This document shows, piece after piece, positions 25,782 to 36,130 of a stretch of DNA of 64,000 nt; position 1 is the first letter of the stretch, and every line of letters starts with the position of its first letter. The DNA is from Piper betle. Lineage: Eukaryota; Streptophyta; Magnoliopsida; Piperales; Piperaceae. The stretch covers positions 1 through 64,000 of the forward strand of contig JAURVB010010435.1 of the NCBI GenBank assembly GCA_033002965.1, given 5' to 3'. The notes beneath the pieces are model-generated. The model was given only the letters and a program-made list of their open reading frames with translations. It ran no database searches and was not told the DNA's origin. Position numbers and translations under genes: made by a program.

Positions 25782-27534
25782 ACACAGGTGGACATTGAGC
25801 ATGTGTGCGAGCAGGTGGACGCAGGCTGGGAAGTTGACTCAAATGTGAGTAAATGGACTTGATGGGGCCATGGGTGCTCATTGTCAAAAAATGGCAACAG
25901 GTGCGAGGGAAGGGTTCTTGTCGATGGTGATTGATGGGATGAAGTGGGGAAGGTGATGGAGGTGGTAGTCAACAAAATCTGGTTGCTGGTTGGCATGAAA
26001 ATGGTTGTGAAGGTGGGGAAAAATTGGCGAGATGGTGGAGGTTGCCAACAGCAAATGTGGCGGCAGTGGTAGTCGTGCCTCAGAAGGTTAGTCAAGATGA
26101 GGAGTCTAACTTGGTGGTCGACGATGTCGGGGAAGCTCACCGGTGGTGGAAAGGTGATTGAAATCATAGGTGGCAGATGGAAAATGGTGAACAAAACAGG
26201 GTTAGTGTTGAAATCGGGGTTGGCGCTAGTGTTGGGGCTTGAGTGGGGGCAATAGTTGACATTGTTGTAGTCCAGATGGCGGTGGTCCACGGCCGTAGGG
26301 TGGTTGGGGTCTCGCCAACAGTGAGAAAAAATTGAGCAGCGGCTGAGGCAAAAATCTAAAAAATGGGAGGAGTAATATCCAGGAATAGGGGGAGAGATGC
26401 TAGTGGAAAGTCTTGCCATGAGACAAGGTTGTTCAATAGTGGATGGGTCAAGTGGGGTCCAGCTAATAGTACATACAATATAGATATTGATGGAAAGCTT
26501 AAATTGAGCACGTCAAATACACAAAGCCAAACGAAGATGCTATGGATGGAAATCGAGGTGAGAAAGCCAATTCAGTTTTAAACCCTAGTCTTGATAGAGT
26601 AAAAATATACAGCTTGAATAAAGATAGGACTCACTAGGATATTTGGTAGTCCCAAGTCCCTATGACGTATATAGAAGAGATGCCTTGAAAAGCCTAAACA
26701 AATACTAAACACAACAATGACCTAAGTCTAGCATTAAATCCCTCACTGCTAGCTCTCTTTCTAAAACTTGCATACCTCGTGTACACTTTGATAATTTATG
26801 CTCTATTGTAGCATAAGTGACGTTATCGTTTGTATATTGGGGCATAATTAGCCCCTATATATGTTCATGCAGCCATTTGGGACTATACTCATGGTCAAAA
26901 AGTTCAATTCATTCAAACTACAGTTTGACTGACAAACTGATTCAAAACTAGCCATACTGGGCAAAACTACTAGTGGTAAAATTTAAGCCAAAATTGGGGT
27001 CTTGCAATGGTTGTCTGTTACATGCAAGTTTAGAGTGCGACATCCATTTCTTTGTTGTATAATCTCACTTGAAGATTGGATCGTTAATGCTACTCTTCAA
27101 CATACAATGCTAAGGTGCCTTGTTGATACTCTTCTGGTTCCAAATTTGAGGACATATTTTTTTTACAAGGAGAGTCGGATGCCAGAACATAAATGGAAAC
27201 TTTATTATTTAGTCTTAGTTTATCTAAAGAATGAGTCTTAGCTTATCTTGGAAGAGTTTTATTTTGTAACTTTTCTTAGTTTAGTTCACCTAGGAGTTTT
27301 ACAACGGTTATTTTAAGGAGACTTCTTGAGCAAGTTGTTACTCTAATAAGTGCTTTCTTTTTAGCCTATAGATATGGCTTCAGGCCCTCAATGTAAATAT
27401 GACCATGGTTATGATTTGAATAAAGTTATTACTCGATTATCTCTCTTATTCTTCTTTGATTTGTCTATGTTTTCTCCCCTCCCTTTCATCTAATTCTTCT
27501 CCCTCAAATTGTTCCCAATGCTAATCCTCCGTCA

Positions 27535-28775
27535 CGGATTCATGACAAATGGTAGGTAGGCTAGAACCAATGCGTAACCCCATGGCGATTGTCGAAAGTT
27601 GGATTCAGTTTCGGTTTTCCTTGAATTATCACAGAGCTAAAGGCTGCACAAAAAGATAAGCCAAAACCAAGTTATTTTAGTTTAAATCATCTTTTGGTTT
27701 TGAAATTTGTACCAAAAACCAATCGAAATCCCAGTAAACTAGCATTCAAAGGGTGAATACCTTTTCACTATGAACAATCATTTCATGATAATGGAGCCGA
27801 GATGTTTAGATGATTGATGCAAGGAAGAAAATTGGACAAAAGTGGAAGAAAACTCCATACAAATTGGAGAGAAACAAGGGCAAGATAGCCATAAGAAAGA
27901 ACTTTGTTCCATCGAAAACTTTTACAATGTTCAGAGCACCCAAGATTTATAGGATAAACCCAAAAAAGGCCTAAATTGAAAGAAAATTCCCGTTGTAAAG
28001 ACTTCTAAAAACAGTAAGCATATATAAAAGTTTAATTCCTTGTGAATATGGCATGTACTTCATGCCATGACCTCCCCTTTCCCACTGCTGATTCTCATTG
28101 TTTTTTGACCTGCAATGATGAATGACCTTGTTGTGCAGAGAATACTTGCTTATTGTGTAATTGAATGGCTTTGTACGGCTCTTGCAGGTTTTTTCAATTT
28201 GAGCTAATGAAGTTAATTTTTAGTTGTTTCAATGCATTTCATTGCTTTAGAAAGACTAAGTTGAATTTAATTTAACACTTATAAACCATTCAGTGTGGTT
28301 AGTCTAAGAAGCTGATCGCTGCATTGATGTATAAAACTAGTGAATGAAACTGTTGTTGCAGTATAGTGTGTGGTTTGCAAGTTATTCGTTCGTAGTTGAA
28401 TGTTTCATACTTGCTAGTTGCTACTTTAAATACGTTTATTGGAGTATGATGGATTATGATGTTTGCCAAGTATTCTATTAACTCTTCCTCTACTTTTTGA
28501 TGACTGCCATTTCACAAACCCGTTTCTTCATTTAACAAAACCGGCTTTTCTATGTTCAAAGAGCAAGACACCGGCAAATTATATTGTCAACACATTGAAT
28601 TGTTTAATACAGATTTATAGGACCCATGATTACAAATTCTTACATTGCATGGACTTCCGTTTGCAGTCATTCTTTGTCATCTAAAGGTTGAGAATGTTGA
28701 TTTACTAGGTTAGATTTGATATTCATGGCTAACATTCATCTATTATGCTTTTACTTAACCAAATTTCACCTTGAG
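27535..28775 (+). other. 3' part of the intron, no element recognised
   Basis: AT-rich, stops in all frames, no recognisable transposon ends. Probably original intron sequence that preceded the insertions. The ORF at 28463-28684 has no motif. Confidence 0.45.
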
Positions 28776-28910
28776 AAGGTTTCCCCATTGAAGATCCAAG
28801 CCACCCGATTCAATGAGGTCCTTACGGCGGTGAAACGAGTGCCAGTTGTGCGTCTGCCTCTCCTAATGCCAGGAGCAGTGGCCCCTTCTCCTGTTCTGGG
28901 ACTCAGATAA
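28776..28910 (+). CDS. Plant single-pass membrane protein, exon 2 (C-terminus)
   Basis: Exon 2 supplies 44 residues and the stop TAA at 28908, giving a 277-residue protein. It reads KVSPLKIQATRFNEVLTAVK, then RVPVVRLPLLMPGAVAPSPV and LGLR. In the family as I remember it, the basic tail after the membrane helix continues into a short helix with an R-L/F-NE-L-AV-R pattern followed by RVPVVRP and a proline-rich end, which is exactly what is missing from exon 1. It joins exon 1 without shifting frame (AAG at both sides). An ORF reading upstream into intron sequence to an ATG at 28716 exists but is less likely than splicing. The two exons 10.9 kb apart would be missed or split by most gene finders. 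Confidence 0.8.
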   Translation, partial: KVSPLKIQATRFNEVLTAVKRVPVVRLPLLMPGAVAPSPVLGLR

Positions 28911-29086
28911 AGTAGCCTAGAACAAAGACACCGGAATCGTCTTGATGCACCAGAACATGGAAAGTACGTAAAGTGGATGTTGAAAGTAGATGTTTGCGTG
29001 GTAGGTTTTCTTAGTATTATGCTTTTAAGTGGTTGTTCTACTTATATAAGTCATGTACAAATGTACTTGGGAATTTCGCTTGTGTG

Positions 29087-29092
29087 AATAAA
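29087..29092 (+). promoter_or_regulatory. Candidate polyadenylation signal of the membrane-protein gene
   Basis: AATAAA lies 177 bases after the stop codon, within a T/G-rich region (tgtgtgaataaattggg). Distance and context are reasonable for a plant 3' UTR; transcript data would be needed to confirm. Confidence 0.45.
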
Positions 29093-29452
29093 TTGGGCTT
29101 TGCAAGACTTGCATGATCCTTTATTTGTTGAAAAGGGTGGATAGATCCGGTTGTCAGTTGAAGTTAAGAATTTGTATGGTGTTAAACGCGTTTGTGGGTA
29201 AATTTTTTTAAAAATCCACATTAATCAAAAGGTAACGTAGTTGTGAAACCGACTGGCCCATTTAATGGATACATTTGCGTTCATCACTACTCGATTGGTG
29301 GCCCTTCCATGGCCATATGTACTAGCTTTATTATTGAAGGCGATTATAATTTTTCTGAATTAGATGTCTTATAATGGTTCATATTAATTCATACACGGAA
29401 CAATATTTGGTTATATTATATTTATTATATTTACTAGTGAATAACCTGTGTA

Positions 29453-29713
29453 ATGCGCAGGCATGGTTTTAAAACAATGAAAAGTATAGCACTAGAAAAC
29501 ATGTCATCACCGTCGGGAAGTTTTGAAGGTGATAGCCAAATTTCCGATGAAAAGATTCCTTTCCCATCAGATTTGTCGGCTGTAAATCCGTCATTAAATA
29601 TTGCACACGTAAAATATTACAGTCAAAATTTCAGGGCCATGGAATTATTTCCATTGGAACTTTTCAATGGTGATGACAGTTTTGTTGATGGTGTTGTCTG
29701 GTCGTTATTTTGA
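29453..29713 (+). CDS. Short unrecognised ORF downstream of the host gene
   Basis: An 86-residue ORF that starts MRRHGFKTMKSIALENMSSP and runs through a mixed-charge, non-repetitive stretch with acidic patches (SFEGDSQISDEK, NGDDSFVDGVV). It is preceded by TAATGCGCAG, which could be a splice acceptor, so it could be an exon of something larger. No membrane segment, no known motif and no partner exon seen. It lies in the 3' flank of the membrane-protein gene on the same strand. Chance ORF is at least as likely. Confidence 0.25.
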   Translation: MRRHGFKTMKSIALENMSSPSGSFEGDSQISDEKIPFPSDLSAVNPSLNIAHVKYYSQNFRAMELFPLELFNGDDSFVDGVVWSLF

Positions 29714-30226
29714 TGGAAATTCGATGAAAATCAGCTGATGGTAATCTTAAAAGAAAATTAACATTAGCTGAGTTACAGAGGTAAACATGATAAACTAGTT
29801 AATTGTTTAATTTAAGCTGGAAAAAATACACCAAAAATAATACAAAAGATCTAAAAATATGTAATCAACTAGAACTTAAATTCACATAGGATATACAACT
29901 AATAGTATTAATTATTCATTAAATAGCACACCATACTAACAGACGATAATGAAAACACTACAAAGCTCATGTCACAATCAATAATCTTATAAAATAAAAA
30001 CTAAACACTGGGGGGTTGATTGTCTCAACGTAGAGCATCACCCCCATGACGGGAACATCTCTATCATGCGTTGATAGACTCGATCTTCTATATCCAACTC
30101 CATTTGTCTTTGTTACTCTTCAAAATTTAATTTCATTTGATCCCACGTCCTTGGTTCTCTGCATCGACCTCCTCCTTCATCTTGTTAATCACATTGGTGA
30201 CATTTTTTGATATTTTGCATGGTAAT

Positions 30227-33200
30227 TGTTACGGCCTTGATTCATTCGCTGCCCGGTTACTTAGAGTTTGTATGTTGTTCCTAGGTATACTTAGTCTATG
30301 AAGGGGTAGTTGGTGTTATCATAGTGGTGAAATAACTTATAGCTTGTGATCATATATCATAGTTCCAAGGACAACTGAGCATGGATTCTTAGAAGTTGTC
30401 GAAACACTTAGGAGTGCTATTGGTTCTAAGGGGTAGAATCAAACATTATCGAGATTCTAGAAATCAAGCATAGTGAGGGATAATGTTTGGTAACCTATAA
30501 TAACTTAGCATTGGCTAGCTGTGTTTATCGATTTCAATAGTTAACCTCAAGATGTTGAGCATGGGTCACAAGTGTAGATTATGATCGAGTGTTGCTGGTT
30601 GGAGTTACTGAGCATGCCAAGGAGTGGTGATCGATCATATCAACAAGTGGGTACCGGTAGCCGCGCTTAGATTTGTTGGCAGTGCTAGGACCTAATTGCC
30701 AAGCATGCTGAGAACGGGACTTGGGAGTCTCGATAGGAGTGATCGAGCATTACCTGGAGTGCTAGATGAGTGCTAGGCAATGACTGAGAGTTGGAAAATA
30801 GAATTCTAGGATTTGGTTGAGGTTTCTTAGTTGCACTAGGAAATGTAGTACAAATAGGATTACCGGTAGTGGATGTGCGCATAGGCTAGCTGGTGACCAT
30901 GGGATTTCTTGGTGAACTTGGACATGGTCGAGACGTCAGGGAGGAGCTCTTGAATGACTTGGAGATTTGCTAGACTTAGACATCAAGGTTGACTAGGAGG
31001 TGGAGCTGAGAAGGAGTCTTAATGGAGCCTAGATCAAACCCTAATTCTGTTGGGAGTCGGATGTTGCGGTTTTGATGTTCCTTGGCCTTCCACGACCATA
31101 GAGTTCCATTAGGAACGTGGGAACAACATGTGAGATGTGTTTCAAGTTTTGTTAGACTTGGAAAGGTGTTAGGAAGAGTTAGACAAGGAATAGACTCTTT
31201 CCTAATAGTTAAGTTAGAGTTTGCAACGAAGTAAGAAGCGGTTCTTATAAATAAATTGTATCCTTGGACATATGGGATCATCACAAAAGAGGTGATCAAT
31301 CACAAGAGAGGGAGGAAGTCTTTGAGGGGACTTAGGAGAGTTCCCAATGTCTTCATTATGAGAAGAAGACTGAATCAAGGAAGAAGAAGAAGGAAGAAGT
31401 TGCCATGGTCAATCTCTTGGTGTAGGGATTGAAACTTCAAACTTTGAAGGATCTTCGGGGCCTGATTAAGACACTTTTGTACACACGTTTGTTACTGATT
31501 TTGATTCATGTTTGATTGAGTTAAATTCATGTATTAGTTGTTCTCTTAGGGGAGTTTGACTAGGGGTGTGTAATTGTAAGCATTGCTTGTTAGAGGGGTA
31601 ACCTGGATGAGTCCCTTTGTGAACGAGTAGCATTGGGGCAAGGCCTAGTTAGCTGTCCACAAGGTCAAGCAAGTATTTGAGAGGATTTGAGCACTTGTTT
31701 TCCTTGTATTATTGCGTTAATACAAGGTTGGGAGTAGTTCTAGTAGATCTGCATTTTTGCTTGTTGTTTGTCGTGATTAGGCAAAGAACTTTAGTACCGG
31801 GTTGTGGTCCAAGTTTACAACTTGACTAGTTACGAGCACTAGTTACCGGGACGAGCAAGGCCAGAGGCTGGCATAGCCGAGCATTAGAATTGGCATTTGG
31901 TGAAGATCGGGTAGTGACTAGGAGGGTGCTATTTGGTTTTTGGGACAGCTTATTGGTAGTGTAAAACCCACGATTCGAGTTAGGGTTTTATATTTAGAAC
32001 CGGTCGGGTCGACCGTTATTTTTTCGAGTTGAGTCAGTTTCAGGACACGTGTACCGAGCCGACGTCGGTCGCGTGTATGAGCTATGAGGGTCACGCGTAC
32101 CCAAATATATGATGATAACGTCATGAATACAGCAGAACAGAATGAGTTATCAGATATATGAGAGTATGCCAGTCATTTCTTTTTATTTTTATATATAGTG
32201 GATCGTAGAATTAGTATTAGGCTGTTTACCGCGTTAGGACGCGTTCGGGCAGTTTGGGTGGGTTGATAGTTCTAGAGCATGTCATTATAATTTTTTTTGT
32301 GTTGTTTGATTTTACGGGATTTTTCCCGATTTTTATGAAATTTTTTAGGATTTAATACGAGTTAGTTATGATACTTGACTCGAGCCGGAGACGAGTCAAG
32401 TATTATTTACGAAATTGCCACCAGCCCTTTTCTTCCTCTTCCCCGACCTTTTCTTTCCCATTGCAGCGCGCCTCCGCTGTTCACGCGCCACCGCCGCCAC
32501 GGCCGACGCCGCCTGGCCGTCGACCGACGCCGCCCAGTTCGGCGACGACGTCGCCGTGCCACCCCGACCAGCCCCGGCCGCTGCCAGGCCGCCGCAACGT
32601 CGGAAATCGGCTCGCCTAGCGCCGCGGCACATTTCGGTCCCGTCGCCGATTCCGCCGCCGGCGACCAACGCCGCCGTGATCGATCGGTCGCCACAGCACC
32701 TTCGACCCCCTAGCAGCCTTCCCCGACCGGAGCGGAGGCCATCGCCGCCGTGGCCGGCCGGATCTAGCGACCCATCGCCGCCGGCCCTGTTTTAGCCAAT
32801 TTCCGGCGAGCCACTGCCTCGGCCGACCACGTCGACCTCATAGATGAGTCGGGCTCGTCGAGCCGGTTCCGAGGGTACCCAACACGACCCCTTTCCGGCT
32901 AGTAGACGCCACCGGCAATAGTCGCCGGAAAACCACCGGAAGTCGCCGGAAAACCGCCCGCAACTGCCGGGAAACCGCCGGAAATCGGAATTTCTGGAAT
33001 TCGCCGGAATTCACCGGATCTTCCGCGGGGCTCACCCGGTGGAGCCCGATCGAGCTTCGGACGCCGAGGAGCGCCGAATTCGAGCTTCGAGGCGCGCGAC
33101 GGAACCCTAACCGTCGCCGATTGCCGACGACGTGAGGTATAATTACCTCCGATTTGATTATTTAAAGTTGATAATGATTGTTAGCACAGCATGCTAGGAT

Positions 33201-35440
33201 TTATGATGTGATTGATAGTGAATGGAGGTTAAGTGATTTAATGAAGTAAGTAAATTGAGCACGATAATCGAGTAATGTAACTTAGGAAAAATACAATAAA
33301 ATTGGTAGGAATAGGATGAGTAGAATTATTTTCATATTTATGATTAATGATGTGATTAATGTTTAATGATGGATGAAACGATGAGTTGCATGACGAGATT
33401 AAGTGTGAGTGAAGAGTAAGCAACCTAATGAAGTAGATCAAGTCAGAGCACGATAAGTGACCACAACATAAGTTACAGACACGTAATAAAAATTTGTATG
33501 AATAGGATGAGCTAGGATTAATTAATTTTTATGATTTTCTGATTGTTATGTTGATGGATGTTATTTGTATTGTGATGTTATTGAGTTTGATGCATCATTT
33601 AGTTAGCGGGCGTTAGTATCTAGTTTTGATGTGTAGGTACGAAGTAGGAGCTCGCCGCCTAGGCGCGATGACACGCTTGGAGCTTCCACCAGGTCCGTTT
33701 AGGACTCGTCTCTTTTTACGCTCTTCCATTGTATGTTTATTTTATTATTGCAGGGCGGGTTAAGTGGCGTTTTATTGGATCCCACTTAACTCGGGCCATT
33801 TAATCGAATATTTCCGGATTAATAACCCCTCGAGGATGAGATCCCTCGAGGATGATTTCGAAAACAAGATCCACCACAAGTTGCCTTCGGGCCTATTATA
33901 TGAATCCCTTCCCAGGCCTATATATATTGTTTTATCGAGTTTTCAGTGAGACGAGAGATGGAGAAACCGACTGCACGTACCATGCAGAGGATGCCGTGAC
34001 AGTCAAAGCGGGCTCTGGATTAGTGCCAGCGGACTGTTCCATTCCCGAGGGATCCTGACAACTCCGCGTTTGAGTTCCTCACACCCGGAGAACGTGGAGG
34101 TTTACGGGTACTGTTTAGTACAGCGCATGTCCGGACTTGTGGTTCAAAGGGTACTAAAGGCGACTGCCTGAGAGTACTCGGCCTTCGTGCTCAAGGCCAG
34201 GAGAGATATGGAGGTTCGGAGAGGGCTTAGGATAAAGTTTCATGAGAAGTACTGAAAAAGAAGTGCTGAGAGTAGCACAGTACCAGCAGCAGAGCAGTAA
34301 GTTCGGGATGCTACCGGGTCTGCAGCCCAGTGGCTCCTCAGTAGTGCCCTTCAGAGTGTTCTTGAGGAAGTATATGGTTTTCTTTCAGATGAGAGTTTGC
34401 TCTCATAGCCAGTTTGTTATAGTTATTTTATTTTCCGGACCAGTAACGCTTGTTACTGACGTTTTTCTTATATATATGTAGGTGATAAGCACGAGATGGA
34501 TGAGCCAGCTTGGACGGAGGAGCAATGAGGTCTTGTGCACACACATGTTAGATTTCTGAATGTTTAATATTGTATTATTATGTTATTATTTTGTGAATGA
34601 TATGATTAAATGTTTGAGCATGATGATATGATGTGAATGAAATGTTAAGACACGATAACAGAATGAAAAGAATGATCAGAGTAGCGCAGCAAAAGTATGA
34701 TGGGTTAAGACCCAAAGTTCAGATAATGATGAGTATAGTAGATTAGAAGTCTGTGTGAATGCTATTGTTGCTATGCGTATATATGTTTGAATATATGATA
34801 TTGACAGGGTGACCCTTAATTGAATTTTTATGGGAAACTCTGTCTATTATATTTCAAAGTTTTATTAATTTTTATCGGGATTGTCTTGGTGTGTATTTTG
34901 ATTTGCATGTCATTCATGTAGTACCATGTTAGGGCATTGCGAGTGTATCTTCATCTTAAGACGCCGAGATTGGATCCGCATGAGTTAGGTTCAGGTTAGC
35001 GAACCTAACTGGGGCCAGTAACATACCGGTTCGGTTCACGAGCGTGAACCGGATTTGGGGTGTTACAGGTAGGGAGTATCGATAACGAAGAATACTGTAT
35101 CGGGCGTGCTTGTGTGTGATCGAGTACGGGTGATTGAGCAAGGTATAAACAGGGGTACAAGGTTAACCCCAATTGGGGTTGATTGCTATTGTTTGTAGTG
35201 TTGAGTGTTGGGACTTAAACGAGGAAGTAGATTTGGAGGATTTTCTGGTTTTGGTGATCAATTAACCTCTAAGTTGTGATAGTGACAGAGTTCTAGGAGT
35301 AGTATTTGGGAGTTGTTGCTAGGAGTTTATCTTTTATTGTGTAAATTGTGGAAGATTGAGTATTCTCGAGAGTGAGAATACGTCGCCGCATAGGAGAGAA
35401 TTTAGGGAGAAAAAATTACCTTATAATTGACCCTGTGACA
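30227..35440 (+). mobile_element. LTR-E copy 1 (about 2.1 kb LTR) interrupted by LTR-A
   Basis: It runs from TGTTACGGCCTTGATTC to ACCCTGTGACA and is followed by a PBS, so it is the 5' LTR of a plus-strand retrotransposon. Homologous sequence reappears at 35490-36130 and 47253-51310. Subtracting the nested LTR-A and its duplication (3112 bases) leaves 2102 bases. ORFs at 30685-31299 (minus) run antisense through it and have no domains. Confidence 0.65.
31961..35067 (+). mobile_element. LTR-A copy e, complete solo LTR-like element, 3107 bp, TSD GGTAG
   Basis: It starts TGTAAAACCCACGATTCGAG and ends GATTTGGGGTGTTACA, flanked by GGTAG at 31956-31960 and 35068-35072. It is the largest LTR-A copy here. 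It has a GC-rich block (32460-33130) with stacked ORFs on both strands, a hairpin pair at 33757-33792 and 33829-33850, and no gag or pol. TG..CA ends plus a 5 bp TSD indicate LTR-retrotransposon integration; absence of internal domains indicates a solo LTR left by recombination, or a non-coding derivative. Confidence 0.9.
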
Positions 35441-35442
35441 GT

Positions 35443-35454
35443 TGGTACCAGAGC
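35443..35454 (+). other. Primer binding site of LTR-E element
   Basis: TGGTACCAGAGC follows the LTR end by two bases and differs from the initiator tRNA-Met complement at one base. Confidence 0.6.
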
Positions 35455-35489
35455 TTGTATCCCAAAAATTTTACACCGAATTGGAGAGG

Positions 35490-36130
35490 ATTTAGGCTGA
35501 GTAGTATTGGGGCAAGGCCTAGTGGGGTTGTCCACAAGGTCGATCAAGTGCTTGAGAGGATTCAAGTGCTTGTATTCCTTGTATTATTACGTTAATATAA
35601 AGTTGGCAGTAGTTCCTATAGATTTGTGTTTTTGCTTGTTGTTTGTCGTGATTAGGTAAGGAAATTTAGTATTGCGTCATGGTCCAAGTTTACAACGTGA
35701 CTAGTTACGAGGACTAGTTATCGGGATGAGCAAGGGCAGAGGCCAGCATAGCCGAGCACTAGAATAGGTGTTTGGTGAAGATTGGATAGTGAGTAAGAAG
35801 GTTGCTATTTGGTTCTTGGGACAGCTGATAATCGAGAACACTATATCAATGTGCTTGTGTGTGATCGAGTAAGGTATAAACAGTAGTATGATATTAACTC
35901 CAATTGAGGCTGATTGCTATTATTTGTAGTGTTGAGTGTTGAGACTTGAACGAGGAAGTATATTTGGAGGTTTTTCTAGTTTTGGTGATCGGTTAACCTC
36001 TAAGTTGTGATAGTGACAGAGTACTTGGAGTAGTATTTGGGAGTTACTTCCGGGAGTTTATCTTTTATTGTATAACTTATTGAAGACTGAGTGTTCTCGG
36101 GAGTGAGAATACACCACATAAGAGAGGAAT
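35490..36130 (+). mobile_element. Second partial LTR-E sequence in tandem
   Basis: It starts at gagtagtattggggcaaggcc, equivalent to 31623, and follows LTR-E 3' sequence including the piece that in copy 1 lies beyond the LTR-A insertion (equivalent of 35075-35410). It lacks LTR-A, so it preserves the unoccupied site: gggacagctgataatcgagaac. Confidence 0.7.

Larger units (their letters stand above)
21760..27006 (-). mobile_element. LTR-B copy 2, interrupted by LTR-C
   Basis: It starts TGTAGCGGCCCCTAATTTGG and ends AAAATTGGGGTCTTGCA, matching both ends of LTR-B copy 1. Without the insert it is about 2.6 kb, the same as copy 1. The flanks GTGGC (21755-21759) and ATGGT (27007-27011) differ only by two transitions, so they look like a decayed 5 bp TSD. 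The minus ORF of 216 residues at 25769-26419 lies in its GC-rich block and starts inside the LTR-C junction; I do not believe it is a gene. Confidence 0.7.
18121..27534 (+). mobile_element. Copia-like LTR retrotransposon, non-autonomous, with nested insertions
   Basis: Left LTR pieces at 18121-18211 and 20573-20886 match the right LTR at 27173-27534 (shared ATGGAAACTTTATTATTTAG, GGAGTTTTA, AGCCTATA-ATAT, ATTCTTCTCCCTCAAATTGT). The start TGTTGGATGA is typical of copia LTRs. The right LTR start has decayed to AGTCGGATGC, preceded by a purine run (acaaggagag) serving as PPT. Internal sequence is only 20903-21759 and 27007-27172, about 1 kb, with no RT, integrase or protease. A clear TSD could not be fixed (tcaaa before, candidate acaaa after). 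Confidence 0.7.
17857..28775 (+). other. Intron of the membrane-protein gene, 10.9 kb, filled with nested transposons
   Basis: The donor is GTGAGA at 17857 and the acceptor is TTGAG at 28771-28775. Both exons are in phase 0 across it. The first 264 bases and the last 1.2 kb look unrelated to the elements; the middle (18121-27534) is a copia-like retrotransposon holding three further insertions. The boundaries are inferred from protein continuity, not from cDNA. Confidence 0.7.
28911..30226. other. 3' flank of the host gene
   Basis: It holds the candidate polyadenylation signal and the short ORF. On the minus strand, 30000-30170 reads WDQMKLNFEE..RQMELDIEDRVYQRMI with a stop, weakly like the glutamine/charged tail of Ptta/En-Spm transposases. 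Otherwise nothing recognised. Confidence 0.4.

Noticed and set aside
25769..26419. 216-residue ORF on the minus strand, the longest unassigned ORF
   Set aside because: It lies in the GC-rich block of LTR-B, crosses the LTR-C junction, is low complexity (S, P, T, H) and has no homologous intact frame in LTR-B copy 1.
18121..27539. A target duplication for the copia-like element
   Set aside because: tcaaa on the left has only approximate partners on the right (gtcac at 27531 or acaaa near 27544), so I did not claim a TSD.
32368..32795. Set of proline/arginine-rich ORFs
   Set aside because: Same composition effect in LTR-A copy e; frames overlap on both strands.
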